The notes under the pieces were generated by a model. That model was not told where the DNA came from and searched no databases. It worked only from the letters and a program-made list of their open reading frames with translations. DNA of 64,000 bases from Rhodobacteraceae bacterium LNNU 3342 (GTDB lineage: Bacteria > Pseudomonadota > Alphaproteobacteria > Rhodobacterales > Rhodobacteraceae): contig VUAW01000004.1 in assembly GCA_008711135.1 (NCBI GenBank), positions 1-64,000 on the forward strand, given 5' to 3'. Numbering within the stretch: the stretch's first letter is position 1; the number at the start of each line of letters is the position of its first letter. A program made the position numbers and the translations under genes. Positions 49,662 to 59,704 of the stretch are shown one piece after another.

Positions 49662-50143
49662 CAGGCGCCGTTCCGAAGGTCGATCATGGCAGTAAATTCC
49701 GCCTCGGCGGCAAGTTCGCCATCGACGCGGGCGGTGCCCTGAAACTTCCAGACCCGACCGCCGCCCCGCTTGGTGACGACTTCAAGCTCCAGCACATCCC
49801 CCGGGATCACCTTGCGACGGAACTTGCAGCCATCGACATTCATGAAATAAACCAGCGGGTTCTTGTCCACGAGGTCAAGCGTCAGCCCCACCAGAACCGC
49901 AGAGGTCTGGGCCATCGCCTCGACGATCAGCACGCCCGGCATCACCGGCACGCCCGGGAAGTGACCTTGAAAGAACGGCTCGTTGATCGTGGCGTTCTTG
50001 ATGCCCACCGCGGACTTGCCCAGCACGACATCGCGCACCCGGTCGATCAGCAGGAACGGATACCGGTGGGGAATGATCCGCTGGATCAGTTGGATATCGA
50101 CAAGGGTCGTTTCCGCCCAAGGATTGGCCACGGTTTCGTTCAT
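49661..50143 (-). CDS. fabZ: 3-hydroxyacyl-ACP dehydratase FabZ
   Basis: FabZ dehydrates 3-hydroxyacyl-ACP in fatty acid elongation and competes with LpxA for the hydroxyacyl substrate. The 160-residue hotdog-fold protein has [15 protein letters not shown], the catalytic histidine in [13 protein letters not shown] and the glutamate in [11 protein letters not shown]. The ATG has an AAGGAGAATGAG ribosome site. It shares one base with lpxA. lpxD, which often lies just upstream, is missing. Confidence 0.96.
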   Translation of the reverse strand: MNETVANPWAETTLVDIQLIQRIIPHRYPFLLIDRVRDVVLGKSAVGIKNATINEPFFQGHFPGVPVMPGVLIVEAMAQTSAVLVGLTLDLVDKNPLVYFMNVDGCKFRRKVIPGDVLELEVVTKRGGGRVWKFQGTARVDGELAAEAEFTAMIDLRNGA

Positions 50144-50230
50144 CTCATTCTCCTTGATGGCGGTCTGCTGCGGCCCGCGCTTTGGTCAAGGAACTAGCAA
50201 CTCGCCCCCAGAGAGGCAAGGCAGGCTCCC

Positions 50231-50770
50231 TCAGTCCTCGTCAGGAGTGTTGTTGTCGCGCAGGGCGGCGTCAATCCGCTCGCGCGCCTCGTCGGTGATG
50301 TCGATCCGCTGCGCCGCCACGAAGACCGAACGGGACTCGATGATGATCTCAGCACGGTTTTCTTCCATGATCGCGGCAAGCACTGGCAACGCCGTCTGCA
50401 TGAAGGTCTGCACCGCCTCATCGTTGCGGGCTGCGATCTCGCGGCTCTTGCCGTCCTGGGTGCGCCGGATCTCAGTCACGCGGCGATCAAAAGCCTCGGC
50501 CAGCGGGCGAAATTCCTCTGGCGGAAGCGTCGGGCGAAGCTCCGTCAACCGGCGCTCCTCGGCTTCCAGCTCTGCCTCGATCTGGCGGTTTTCGGCGGCC
50601 AGCGTCTGATAGGCGCTGTCGATCTCTTCCTGCATGCGCTGGCCAAAGACCGACTCATCGAACAGCCGTTCCTGGTTCAGCGTCAGGATCGGCCGGGCCT
50701 CTTGCGCAGCCGCGCCTGTGGCTGCCGAAAGCAGCACACAGGTCGCAGCGATGCGCAGCCCGCGGATCAT
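50231..50770 (-). CDS. skp: OmpH/Skp-family periplasmic chaperone
   Basis: A 179-residue secreted coiled-coil protein. A signal peptide (MIRGLRIAATCVLLSAATGA) is followed by a short strand (RPILTLNQERLF) and long charged helices (about residues 45-150) typical of Skp, which holds unfolded outer-membrane proteins for BamA. The C-terminal strand VFVAAQRIDITDEA closes the trimerisation core. It lies 12 bases after bamA, the standard order. Confidence 0.88.
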   Translation of the reverse strand: MIRGLRIAATCVLLSAATGAAAQEARPILTLNQERLFDESVFGQRMQEEIDSAYQTLAAENRQIEAELEAEERRLTELRPTLPPEEFRPLAEAFDRRVTEIRRTQDGKSREIAARNDEAVQTFMQTALPVLAAIMEENRAEIIIESRSVFVAAQRIDITDEARERIDAALRDNNTPDED

Positions 50771-50782
50771 GGGCGCCCTTTC

Positions 50783-53119
50783 TCAGAACCGGGTTGAAAC
50801 CGTCAGATCGAAGTTCTGTTCGCGGTCATAGTCAAGCTTGCGGATCGGCTGCGAAAAGTTGAAACGCAACGGCCCGATCGGCGTCGTCCAGAAGATGGAG
50901 AAGCCCGCGGCAGCCCGGATATGGGCGCTGTCGTCCACCGCTTCGCCGCCAAAGCCGGCAATGTCGTCCAGACCCCAGAGCGAACCGACATCCATGAACA
51001 GACCGCCGGAGACGCCATATTCCTCTGGCAAGCCGATCGGGAACTCTGCTTCGAACCGTGCCACGGCGAACATGTTGCCGCCAAGCGCGTCCTCATTCGG
51101 CGCGGCAAGGTCGCGGGGGCCGACGCCATTGGGCTCGAACCCGCGCATCCGGCTGCCCAGGTTGAAGCGGTTCAGCACCCGGCTCTGCCCCGAGATCATG
51201 TGGAGCATCCCGCCCTCAAGCTCTGCCCGCAGCAGCACATCCTCCCCAAAGACGCGGGTTTCGGCGCGGGCCAGCGCGGTTGTGGTCACCGACTCGACAT
51301 CGCCGCCAAGCCCGGCGAAGTCCTGCCCCAGACGGAACAGATAGCGCGTGTTCGGGTCGATCCGGCTCCGCGCGGTGTCAAAGCTGTAGGTATATCCGAT
51401 GGCGCTGGTGACCTGGGATCCCTGCTCGCGCACAAGGATGGGCGAGGATTCCTCTGCATCCACGTCACGCAAGGCGTCGTCGGACAGCGAATACCGCAGT
51501 TCCAGCCGTCCCAATTCGCTTACCGGGAAGTCGAGCGCCGGGCGGATGCCCGTGGCGCGGGTGTTGTAGTCCGCATAGTCTCGGTCAGTACGGGTCGAAT
51601 AGACATTGAACCGGAACCCGAGATCGCGGTCAAGCAGCGCCGGCTCGCGGAAGTTGAAGCTGAACGACCGGTTGTTCGAGGTCGTGTTCAGCGTCAAGTC
51701 GACGTATTGCCCGCGGCCAAGGAAGTTCGATTCCGAGATGCTGACGGCAAAGCCCACGCCCGCCGCCACGCCATAGCTGACGCCAAAGGAAAGCGAGCCT
51801 GTCGGCTGTTCCTCGACATCCACGTCCACGATCACCTGGTCTTGGGCAGACCCCTGACGTGCGTTCACCTGTGCATCAGCAAAGAAGCCAAGCGCGCGAA
51901 TGCGTTCGGCGGCCTCGCGGATTTCCCGCGGATTGAAGGGGTCGCCCTCGACGGTGCGGAACTGACGCCGGATCACCTGGTCAAGCGTGCGGGAGTTGCC
52001 CTCAATATCGATACGTTCGACAAAGATGCGTTCGCCCCGGACGAGCACATATTGCACGTCCAGCGTCTGGTCCCGTTCGTTGCGGGTGATGCGCGGGTCG
52101 ATCCGGACAAAGTTCAGCCCTCGACGCAGGGCGAGGTTTTCCATCCGTGCGATGTCATTCTCGATCCGCGCGGGTGAATAGACCACGCCGGGCCGCGTCC
52201 GGATCAGGTTCTGGAACTCGGCGACATTGACCTCGGGCAGTTCCGATGCGGTGCTGACGTTGCCGATACGGTACTGCAGCCCTTCCTGAACCGTGAAGGT
52301 GATGAAGAAACCGTCCCGCTCACGTGCAAGCTGCGGCGTGGCCGACAGCACCTGAAAGTCGATATAGCCGCGCGACCGGTAGAAATCCGTCAACAGCTGC
52401 CGGTCGAGGTCGATCCGTTCCGCGATGAAGGTGTCGCGCTGGACGAAGCGGCGCAGAAGACCGGCCTCCTTCGTTTCCAGCACGCCACGAAGGCGGCGGT
52501 CGCTGAAGTTGCGGTTGCCGACAAAGGCGATCCGCTCGATCTCGACCACGTTGCCTTCGCGGATCTCGAACACGAGGTCGACGCGGTTGCCCGACCGGCG
52601 GATGATCCGCGGTTCCACCGTGGCGGCAAGTCTGCCTGACTGGGCATAGGCGTCGGTGATGGCGGCGGCGTCAGCCTCGGCTTGGGCAGGGCTGTAGACC
52701 CGGCGCGACTGCGTCTGCACCACGGCGGCAAGGCGCTCATCATTGATGCGGCGGTTGCCTTCAAAGCTGATGACGTTGACGATCGGATGTTCCTGCACCC
52801 GGATCACCAGCCGGTTGCCCTGCGGCTCCAGGTCAACGCTTTCGAACAGGCCTGAATTCTGGATCCGCTGCAGCGCCGCGTTCAGTTCGCCCGGTGACAG
52901 CGTCGCCCCCTGCCCGATTTCCCCATAGCTCAGGATCGTACCGGCGCCGATGCGCTCATTCCCTTCGACCTGAACAGAATCGAAGCGGAAGGTCTGGGCA
53001 TAGGCGGGGCTTGCGAACTGTATCCCCGGCACCGCCGCCGTCAGCATCAGCGCCAGCGCGATATGCGACACGCGCCCAAGTTTCGCCGGCGCGCGTCCGC
53101 CCGAAGTGATGATCCGCAT
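50783..53119 (-). CDS. bamA: outer-membrane assembly factor BamA
   Basis: BamA inserts beta-barrel proteins into the outer membrane. The 778-residue precursor has an N-terminal signal segment ending ASPAYAQ, five POTRA domains (first starting FRFDSVQVEGNERIG), and a C-terminal 16-strand barrel that includes the conserved RMRGFEPNGVGPRD (lid-loop type) and ends in an aromatic residue (TVSTRF), as required for barrel recognition. ATG 53119 follows GGGGCAG. Located between rseP and skp. Confidence 0.96.
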   Translation of the reverse strand: MRIITSGGRAPAKLGRVSHIALALMLTAAVPGIQFASPAYAQTFRFDSVQVEGNERIGAGTILSYGEIGQGATLSPGELNAALQRIQNSGLFESVDLEPQGNRLVIRVQEHPIVNVISFEGNRRINDERLAAVVQTQSRRVYSPAQAEADAAAITDAYAQSGRLAATVEPRIIRRSGNRVDLVFEIREGNVVEIERIAFVGNRNFSDRRLRGVLETKEAGLLRRFVQRDTFIAERIDLDRQLLTDFYRSRGYIDFQVLSATPQLARERDGFFITFTVQEGLQYRIGNVSTASELPEVNVAEFQNLIRTRPGVVYSPARIENDIARMENLALRRGLNFVRIDPRITRNERDQTLDVQYVLVRGERIFVERIDIEGNSRTLDQVIRRQFRTVEGDPFNPREIREAAERIRALGFFADAQVNARQGSAQDQVIVDVDVEEQPTGSLSFGVSYGVAAGVGFAVSISESNFLGRGQYVDLTLNTTSNNRSFSFNFREPALLDRDLGFRFNVYSTRTDRDYADYNTRATGIRPALDFPVSELGRLELRYSLSDDALRDVDAEESSPILVREQGSQVTSAIGYTYSFDTARSRIDPNTRYLFRLGQDFAGLGGDVESVTTTALARAETRVFGEDVLLRAELEGGMLHMISGQSRVLNRFNLGSRMRGFEPNGVGPRDLAAPNEDALGGNMFAVARFEAEFPIGLPEEYGVSGGLFMDVGSLWGLDDIAGFGGEAVDDSAHIRAAAGFSIFWTTPIGPLRFNFSQPIRKLDYDREQNFDLTVSTRF

Positions 53120-53206
53120 CTTCTGCCCCGTTCGTCGTTTTGTTGCCACCTGAGTAGCCGGAACAGGACCCCTTGTCAAAAGCCGCAAGCCGCCGCGGCC
53201 CCATGA

Positions 53207-54544
53207 TCAGGGGCAGAAAATGTCGTTCGTCAGCGCAAAGACCATCAGCGTCAGCAGCATGGCCAACCCAGCGGTCATCAGCACCCGCAGTGCCCTTTCG
53301 CTGGGCGGGCGCCCGGTGACCGCCTCATAGGCGTGAAACACCAGATGACCGCCATCCAGAACCGGGATTGGGAATAGGTTCAGCAGCCCCACCGCAGTCG
53401 AGAGTACCGCAATGAACCAGATGAACGCCGTGAACCCCTGCGAGGCCGCCGCGCCCGAGGTTTCGGCGATCCCGATCGGCCCGCGCAGGTTGCAGGAACT
53501 GATCGCGCCGGTGATCATGTGCCAAAGGCCCGAAAGGCTCGTCTGCGCGATGAAGACGGTCTGGTCTGCGCCACGGCTCAAGGCCTCCAGCACGCCGGGG
53601 GTGCGGGTTTCGGGCTGGAAGGCCGGGCTGCTGGTGATGCCGATCAGCCAGCGGGTCTCGAACCCGCCTTCGGCCGTGGGCATGTCCATGCGGCGCGGCG
53701 CAAGGGCAACCTCGAACTCCTCGCCCGCGCGCCAGACCTGAAGCGCCAGCGGCGCTCCGTCCGAATTGCCAACAAGATCGCGCAGCTGGCTGAAGGCGTG
53801 GATGGGCTGACCGTCAATGGCGAGGATCACGTCCCCCTCGCGCAGCCCGGCCTCTGATGCGGCTGACGGCATCTGCACCGCCCCCACGAGCGGCGGCAGC
53901 GGAAACGGTCCTTGCACCGTCAGTTCCTGCCCGTCGCGTAGAACGCGATAGTCGACAACCGGCTCTGGCGGAAGCTCGTTCGCCACCGCGCCAAAGCGGG
54001 CGTAGTCCGGGGTTTCCTGCCCCTCGACTGCAAGCACCTGGTCGCCCGGGCGCAGCCCTTGGGCCTGAACTGGAAGCGTCGACACCTGCCCGACTACCGG
54101 CGCCTCAGTCGCGACGCCCTGCGCAAGGAAGATTCCCGCAAACACCAGGATCGAGAGTGCGAAGTTGAAGAACGGGCCGGCCGCGACCGTCGCCGCGCGG
54201 GCCCAGAGCGGCGCCCCATGCATCGTCCGCCGCCGCAGCGCAGGGTCCATCGCCTGCATCGTCGCGGCATCAGGACCCGAGGCCGCATCCGCATCGCCCA
54301 GGAACTTCACGTAGCCGCCCAGAGGCAACAGGGCAATCTGCCAGCGCGTCCCACGCCGGTCCACCCGGGAAAAGATCACCGGGCCGAACCCCAGCGAGAA
54401 CACCTCGGCGTGGATCCCGCTCCACCGCCCGACGATGTAATGCCCGTATTCGTGGATCGCGACGATGATCGACAGCGCGACGATGAAGGCGGCGACGGTA
54501 AAGAAAAATCCGCCGAACGACGGCATCATCCCGATGATATCCAC
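53207..54544 (-). CDS. rseP: site-2 protease RseP
   Basis: RseP is an intramembrane zinc protease that releases envelope-stress regulators and clears signal peptides. The 445-residue protein has HEYGH in the first membrane helix (about residues 30-34), two PDZ-like domains (about 115-330) and the LDGGH metal-ligand motif in the third helix. The GTG at 54544 is preferred: it has AGGGGAAG upstream and gives MDIIGMMPSFGG. An ATG at 54529 is possible. Between dxr and bamA. Confidence 0.94.
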   Translation of the reverse strand: MDIIGMMPSFGGFFFTVAAFIVALSIIVAIHEYGHYIVGRWSGIHAEVFSLGFGPVIFSRVDRRGTRWQIALLPLGGYVKFLGDADAASGPDAATMQAMDPALRRRTMHGAPLWARAATVAAGPFFNFALSILVFAGIFLAQGVATEAPVVGQVSTLPVQAQGLRPGDQVLAVEGQETPDYARFGAVANELPPEPVVDYRVLRDGQELTVQGPFPLPPLVGAVQMPSAASEAGLREGDVILAIDGQPIHAFSQLRDLVGNSDGAPLALQVWRAGEEFEVALAPRRMDMPTAEGGFETRWLIGITSSPAFQPETRTPGVLEALSRGADQTVFIAQTSLSGLWHMITGAISSCNLRGPIGIAETSGAAASQGFTAFIWFIAVLSTAVGLLNLFPIPVLDGGHLVFHAYEAVTGRPPSERALRVLMTAGLAMLLTLMVFALTNDIFCP

Positions 54545-54563
54545 GAAACTTCCCCTGGTCTTG

Positions 54564-55730
54564 TCACTGCCGCGCGGCAATCACCTCGGCTGCACATGTG
54601 CGGGCGACATGGTCCATCCGCAACACAGTATCAAGGCATTCCGGCGGTGAAGTGAACCCCTCGCCGCCCGAAAGCCGTGTCATGACTTCCTCGACCACCT
54701 CGGCCATTGCCGGAAAGGCCAGACGATGCGCCAGGAAATGATCCAGCGCGATCTCCTTGGCAGCGTTGAAGGCGGTGCCCGCCATGCCACCCATAGCCAT
54801 CACCTCGCGCGCAAGGCGCAGCGCGGGAAAGCGGTTTTCGTCCGGCGCGCGGAAGGTCAGTTGCCCGAGCCGCGCAAGATCAAGCCGCTCAACCGGCACA
54901 TGCCCCCGATCGGGCCAGTTCAGGGCAAAGCCTATCGCGTGCCGCATGTCAGCTGGACCCAGATGCGCCATCAGCCCCCCGTCGGCAAAGCCCACCATGG
55001 CGTGGATGATCGACTCAGGATGGACAAGAACCTCGATGCGCTCGGGCGCGATACCGAAGAACTCTCGCGCCTCAATGACTTCCAGCGCCTTGTTGAACAT
55101 CGATGCGCTGTCGACGGAAATCCGCTGCCCCATGTCCCAGTTGGGATGGGCAACGGCCTGGTCGGGTGTCGCGGTGGCGATGCGATCGGCGGGCCAGTCA
55201 CGGAAGGGACCGCCTGATGCGGTGATGATCAGCCGTTCCACCGTCGTGGCATCTTCGCCCCGAAGCGCCTGAAAAACGCCTGAATGTTCACTGTCGACTG
55301 GCAGGATGGTGGCGCCATGTCGTGCGGCCTCGGCCATCAACAAGGCGCCCGCGGTCACCAGGCTTTCCTTGTTGGCCAAGGCCAGCGTCGTGCCCTGCCG
55401 CAGTGCCTGGAATCCAGGCGCCAGCCCCGCCGCACCCACGATTGCCGACATCACCCATTCGGCGGGGCGATCCGCAGCCTCGACCAGCGCCTGCGTGCCT
55501 GCGGCGACCTCTGTCCCCGTGCCCGACAGCGCCTCTTTCAGCGCCGCATAACAGTCTTCATGCGCGGTGACGGCCAGTTCGGCGCGATGCGCTCGGGCCT
55601 GCTCTGCCAGCAGCGTGATGTTGCGCCCACCTGTCAGCGCCACCACCTGCGCCTCTTGCCGCGCGACCAGATCCAGCGTGTTGACCCCGATGGAGCCGGT
55701 AGAGCCGAAAACCGAAATGCGCCGCATCAA
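54564..55730 (-). CDS. dxr: 1-deoxy-D-xylulose 5-phosphate reductoisomerase
   Basis: Dxr makes 2-C-methyl-D-erythritol 4-phosphate, the committed step of the non-mevalonate isoprenoid route. The 388-residue protein has the NADPH loop VFGSTGSIGVNTLDLV, ALANKESLVTAG, PVDSEHSGVFQAL (metal ligands), ASGGPF and the GQRISVDSASMFNKALEVIEA block. It feeds UppS two genes upstream. It overlaps cdsA by four bases. Confidence 0.97.
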   Translation of the reverse strand: MMRRISVFGSTGSIGVNTLDLVARQEAQVVALTGGRNITLLAEQARAHRAELAVTAHEDCYAALKEALSGTGTEVAAGTQALVEAADRPAEWVMSAIVGAAGLAPGFQALRQGTTLALANKESLVTAGALLMAEAARHGATILPVDSEHSGVFQALRGEDATTVERLIITASGGPFRDWPADRIATATPDQAVAHPNWDMGQRISVDSASMFNKALEVIEAREFFGIAPERIEVLVHPESIIHAMVGFADGGLMAHLGPADMRHAIGFALNWPDRGHVPVERLDLARLGQLTFRAPDENRFPALRLAREVMAMGGMAGTAFNAAKEIALDHFLAHRLAFPAMAEVVEEVMTRLSGGEGFTSPPECLDTVLRMDHVARTCAAEVIAARQ

Positions 55731-56533
55731 AGCCCCGCAGCCGACACCGGCGGAAAGTCCACGATACGTTCAACCAGCAGCAACAGGATGATCGCCCCCA
55801 GCAGCCCGTCAAACCGGTCAAGCAGCCCGCCGTGCCCCGGGATCAGGTTCGAGGCATCCTTGACCCCCGCCTTGCGCTTGAGCGCGCTTTCCGTGATGTC
55901 GCCCAGTTGCGACGCCATCGATAGCGCCACCGAAAGACCCAGAAGCTCTGCCCCCGCGCCGGTCAGCGCCATCACCACGCCCCCGACCACGGCGGCGGCT
56001 ATCCAGCCCGCTACCGTTCCCGACCAGGTCTTCTTGGGGCTGACCCGCGGCCAGAACTTCGGGCCACCAAACACTCGTCCCGCGAAATAGCCAAAGATGT
56101 CCGTGGCGATCACCACGCACACCAGCCACAACAGCCAGATCAAGCCGAATTCTTCGCGCGCATGATAAAGACCAAAGCCCGAAAGCACGATCAGCGCACC
56201 ATAGCCTGCGAACAGGCTCCGGTTCCGCACCAGGAGCCCTAGCCCCGCGACCGAGGGCAGAAGCGCGAAAGGCAACACCAGCCCCACCGGCAGAACCCCC
56301 GATAAAAGTACCGCCGCCCCTGCCATCCCGCCAAGCAACCAGCCATGACGTCGCTGTGGCGCGGGCGTCAGGATCGCGTAAAGCTCGCCGATCATCACCC
56401 CGATGCTGACCGACACCAGCACGAGCAGCCACCAGCCGCCCGCCCAGATCGCGCCCAGACCGACCAGACCCATGACAATGGCTGATGCCACCCGCGGCAG
56501 CAGGTCCTGGAACTTGCCCGTACTTCCGATCAT
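55727..56533 (-). CDS. cdsA: phosphatidate cytidylyltransferase
   Basis: CdsA makes CDP-diacylglycerol from phosphatidate and CTP for all phospholipid synthesis. The 268-residue polytopic membrane protein (about seven hydrophobic segments) carries the signature SALKRKAGVKDASNLIPGHG and GLLDRFDGLL near its C-terminus, and SPKKTWSGTVAG midway. It overlaps both uppS and dxr by four bases. Confidence 0.95.
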   Translation of the reverse strand: MIGSTGKFQDLLPRVASAIVMGLVGLGAIWAGGWWLLVLVSVSIGVMIGELYAILTPAPQRRHGWLLGGMAGAAVLLSGVLPVGLVLPFALLPSVAGLGLLVRNRSLFAGYGALIVLSGFGLYHAREEFGLIWLLWLVCVVIATDIFGYFAGRVFGGPKFWPRVSPKKTWSGTVAGWIAAAVVGGVVMALTGAGAELLGLSVALSMASQLGDITESALKRKAGVKDASNLIPGHGGLLDRFDGLLGAIILLLLVERIVDFPPVSAAGL

Positions 56534-57255
56534 GCCTTCACACTGCCAAACCGCCGATCACGCATGGAATAGCGTGCAAGAATGCTCGCCAGTTCCTCGG
56601 GGGTGAAATCCGGCCAGTGCGTGGGCGTGAACTCGTATTCCGCATAGGCCGACTGCCACAGCAGGTAGTTGGAGATCCGGGTCTCGCCGCTCGTGCGGAT
56701 CACGAGGTCCGGATCAGGCAGATCGCCCGTATCCAGCCAGCGAGAGAGCATCTCCTCGTTGATCTCGTCCGGGCGGATGTCGCCGCGGGCTGCGGCAGCC
56801 GCCAAGGCTCGCGCCGTGCGCGCCAGCTCGTTACGGCCGCCATAGTTGATGGCGACCGTGAGGTTCAGCCGCTCGTTTCCAGCAGTGCGTTCCTCGATCC
56901 CGTCCATCAGCCGGCGCAACCGGCCGTCCAGCGGACCGCGGTCGCCGATGAAGCGCATGCGCACCCCTTCGGCGTTCAGCCCCTCGGCCTCGCGTTCGAT
57001 ATACCGGCTGAAGAGCGTCATCAGCCCCAGCACTTCTTCGGTCGAACGCTTCCAGTTCTCGGTGGAGAACGCATAGATCGTCAGGTAGCGCACGCCTAGG
57101 TCGGGGCAGGCCTTGACGATCTGCTTGACGCGTTCCGCCCCCCGGCGATGACCCACAAGGCGGGGCCAGCCGCGCGACCTGGCCCAGCGTCCATTGCCGT
57201 CCATGATGATGGCCACGTGGACCGGCATCTGCACACTGATGTCTTTCGCGGCCAA
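56530..57255 (-). CDS. uppS: isoprenyl transferase (undecaprenyl diphosphate synthase)
   Basis: UppS extends farnesyl diphosphate to the C55 carrier for peptidoglycan and O-antigen. The 241-residue protein has HVAIIMDGNGRWARSRG with the catalytic aspartate, HRRGAERVKQIV, TIYAFSTENWKRS and the C-terminal DLVIRTSGETRISNYLLWQSAYAE. I choose TTG 57255 because GGGGGG lies six bases upstream; ATG 57228 would start shortly before the fold. It follows frr by 43 bases. Confidence 0.94.
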   Translation of the reverse strand: MAAKDISVQMPVHVAIIMDGNGRWARSRGWPRLVGHRRGAERVKQIVKACPDLGVRYLTIYAFSTENWKRSTEEVLGLMTLFSRYIEREAEGLNAEGVRMRFIGDRGPLDGRLRRLMDGIEERTAGNERLNLTVAINYGGRNELARTARALAAAAARGDIRPDEINEEMLSRWLDTGDLPDPDLVIRTSGETRISNYLLWQSAYAEYEFTPTHWPDFTPEELASILARYSMRDRRFGSVKA

Positions 57256-57298
57256 TTCATGCCCCCCTTGCCCGGTTCGTGCGACCGGACTCTGCAGG

Positions 57299-57862
57299 TT
57301 AAACCTGCATGATCTCTTGCTGCTTGGATTCGAGAAGCTTGTCCACCGCGGCAATCGCCTTGTCCGTCAGCTCCTGGATCTCGTCCGACCAGATCTTCTG
57401 TTCGTCTTCGCTCATCCCGGTCGATTTAGCCTTCTTGATCTGGTCCATCCCGTCGCGCCGCACGTTGCGGATCGCGACGCGAGCATGTTCGGCATATTGC
57501 GCGGCGACCTTGGTGAGTTCACGCCGGCGTTCCTCGTTCAACTCGGGGATCGGCAGGCGGATGATCGGTCCGTCAACCACCGGGTTGATGCCCAGCCCCG
57601 AATCGCGGATCGCCCGTTCCACCTTCCCAATCAACGCCTTGTCCCAGACGTTGATCGTGACCATGCGCGGTTCCGGCACGTTCACCGTCCCGACCTGGTT
57701 GATCGGCGTCATGGAGCCATAGGCGTCCACCATGATCGGTTCCACCATCGTGGCAGAGGCCCGTCCCGTACGCAACGAAGCGAATTCCTGCCGCAGTGCC
57801 GCCATCGCCCCGTCCATGCGGCGGTTCAGGTCGTCCAGATCGATTCCGGTTTCTTCGGACAT
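57299..57862 (-). CDS. frr: ribosome recycling factor
   Basis: RRF, with EF-G, splits post-termination ribosomes. The 187-residue protein begins [17 protein letters not shown], has [20 protein letters not shown] and the C-terminal [20 protein letters not shown], giving the three-helix tRNA-like shape. It lies between pyrH (84 bases) and uppS, the conserved order. Confidence 0.98.
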   Translation of the reverse strand: MSEETGIDLDDLNRRMDGAMAALRQEFASLRTGRASATMVEPIMVDAYGSMTPINQVGTVNVPEPRMVTINVWDKALIGKVERAIRDSGLGINPVVDGPIIRLPIPELNEERRRELTKVAAQYAEHARVAIRNVRRDGMDQIKKAKSTGMSEDEQKIWSDEIQELTDKAIAAVDKLLESKQQEIMQV

Positions 57863-57946
57863 GATGTCTCTCTTCTTCTTGCCGTGAATGCATGCGCGGC
57901 CGCGCCCCGGCCACGGTATAAAGCCAAAGCGCCCGCTTGGATAGCC

Positions 57947-58684
57947 TTAGCCATGCACGCGGGTATAGGTCCCCTCGCCGCTCAGGATACCACGGAAGCC
58001 GCCCGGTTCGTCGAGCGAAAACACGATGATCGGCAGGTCGTTGTCCCGTGCCAGCGCGATGGCCGACGCATCCATGACGCCCAGGTTCCGCTGCAGCACC
58101 TCGTCATAGCTGACACGGTCATACCGCTTGGCATCCGCGTTCTTGACAGGGTCCTTGTCATAGACGCCATCGACCTTGGTGCCCTTGAAGATCGCCTCGC
58201 AGGCCATCTCGTTCGCGCGAAGGGTCGCGGCGGTGTCGGTGGTGAAATACGGGTTGCCCGTCCCGGCGGCAAAGATGCAGACGCGCTTCTTTTCAAGGTG
58301 GCGCACGGCGCGGCGGCGGATGTAGGGCTCGCACACCTGGTCCATCGGAATGGCCGAGATGACGCGCGTGTGGATGTCCAGTTCCTCCAGCGCGGACTGC
58401 ATCGCCAGCGCGTTCATAACCGTGGCCAGCATCCCCATGTAGTCGGCAGTCGTCCGCTCCATCCCCTGTGCGCTTCCCTGAAGCCCGCGGAAGATGTTGC
58501 CGCCGCCGATCACCATGCAGATCTCGACGCCCAGGTCATGGACCGATTTGACCTCTTGCGCGATGCGCTGCACCGTCGGCGGATGCAGCCCGAACCCTTG
58601 CGGCCCCATCAGCGCCTCGCCCGAAATCTTCAGAAGGACGCGCTTGTAGGTAACGCCCTTTCGCGGCTCTTTGTCATGAGTCAT
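57947..58684 (-). CDS. pyrH: UMP kinase
   Basis: PyrH phosphorylates UMP to UDP and is controlled by GTP and UTP in other bacteria. The 245-residue amino-acid-kinase-fold protein has [58 protein letters not shown] and [18 protein letters not shown]. It heads the leftward cluster through frr to lpxB and diverges from miaA. Confidence 0.97.
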   Translation of the reverse strand: MTHDKEPRKGVTYKRVLLKISGEALMGPQGFGLHPPTVQRIAQEVKSVHDLGVEICMVIGGGNIFRGLQGSAQGMERTTADYMGMLATVMNALAMQSALEELDIHTRVISAIPMDQVCEPYIRRRAVRHLEKKRVCIFAAGTGNPYFTTDTAATLRANEMACEAIFKGTKVDGVYDKDPVKNADAKRYDRVSYDEVLQRNLGVMDASAIALARDNDLPIIVFSLDEPGGFRGILSGEGTYTRVHG

Positions 58685-58826
58685 GGATATCGTCTTTCGC
58701 TGGCGCTGCCCGGACGGGCGCGGTATCGGCTGTTATCTGGCGCGCAAAATGTCGGAAAACAGCGGGGTGTTCAACCGCCCTGCAAGCACGATCATCAACA
58801 TCAATAACATCATAGGGTTATGCAGC

Positions 58827-59699
58827 GTGTTTGATCTGATTGATGAGGTTGATCCCCGCCGCCCGGTGCTGATCGCAGGGCCGACCGCTTCGGGAAAGTC
58901 GGGGCTGGCCCTGCGGATCGCCCTCGCACAGGGGCGGCCGGTCGTGAATGCCGACGCGCTGCAGGTCTTCAGCTGCTGGCGTGTGCTTACAGCTCGGCCC
59001 CCGGCAGAGGACGAAGCGCAGGCCCCGCATCTGCTTTACGGTCACGTGGATCGCGGCAGCGCCTATTCGGTCGGGCACTGGTTGCGCGAGGTGGCGTCGC
59101 TGCTGCCGATGAACCCGGTGATCGTGGGCGGCACCGGGCTCTACTTCACTGCCCTGACCGAAGGCTTGGTCGAAATGCCAGCCACGCCGCCCGAGGTTCG
59201 CGCCCTCGCAGACCGCCGCCGAGAGAGCGACGGATTCGAGGCGTTGCTGCAGGAGCTTGACTTTCCGACCCGCGACAGGATCGACACCCGCAATCCCGCC
59301 CGCGTACAGCGCGCGTGGGAGGTGCTCCAAGCTACCGGAGAGGGATTGGCCACGTGGCAGGACCGGACTCCGCCGCCGCTGCTGTCATTGTCCGCCGCCA
59401 CCGCCATTGTGCTGCGACCCGAACGTGACTGGCTGGGAGAGCGCATCGACCGCCGCTTCGACCAGATGATTGCCGAAGGTGCGTTGGATGAGGTGCGGGC
59501 GAACCTGCCTGCGTGGGACCCGCGCGCGCCTTGGTCCCGGGCAATCGGGGCGCCGGAGCTTGTCGCACATCTGAACGGCGAGGTGTCGCTGGAGGAAGCC
59601 ATCACCGCCGCCAAGCTCGCCAGCCGTCAATACGCCAAGCGGCAGCGCACATGGTTCCGGAACCGGATGCGTGACTGGCGTCCGCTGCCGCTGCCGTAG
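58827..59699 (+). CDS. miaA: tRNA dimethylallyltransferase
   Basis: MiaA adds a dimethylallyl group to A37 of tRNAs reading codons that start with U. The 290-residue protein has the P-loop AGPTASGKSGLALR, VVNADALQVFSCW (DSxQ-like, here ADALQ), VGGTGLYFTALTEGL and the C-terminal RQYAKRQRTWFRNR. Start is GTG 58827; the frame is open to 58683 but that part does not match. Residues before the P-loop suggest no other start. It converges with the FAD monooxygenase gene five bases away. Confidence 0.93.
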   Translation: MFDLIDEVDPRRPVLIAGPTASGKSGLALRIALAQGRPVVNADALQVFSCWRVLTARPPAEDEAQAPHLLYGHVDRGSAYSVGHWLREVASLLPMNPVIVGGTGLYFTALTEGLVEMPATPPEVRALADRRRESDGFEALLQELDFPTRDRIDTRNPARVQRAWEVLQATGEGLATWQDRTPPPLLSLSAATAIVLRPERDWLGERIDRRFDQMIAEGALDEVRANLPAWDPRAPWSRAIGAPELVAHLNGEVSLEEAITAAKLASRQYAKRQRTWFRNRMRDWRPLPLP

Positions 59700-59704
59700 G
59701 GGGT

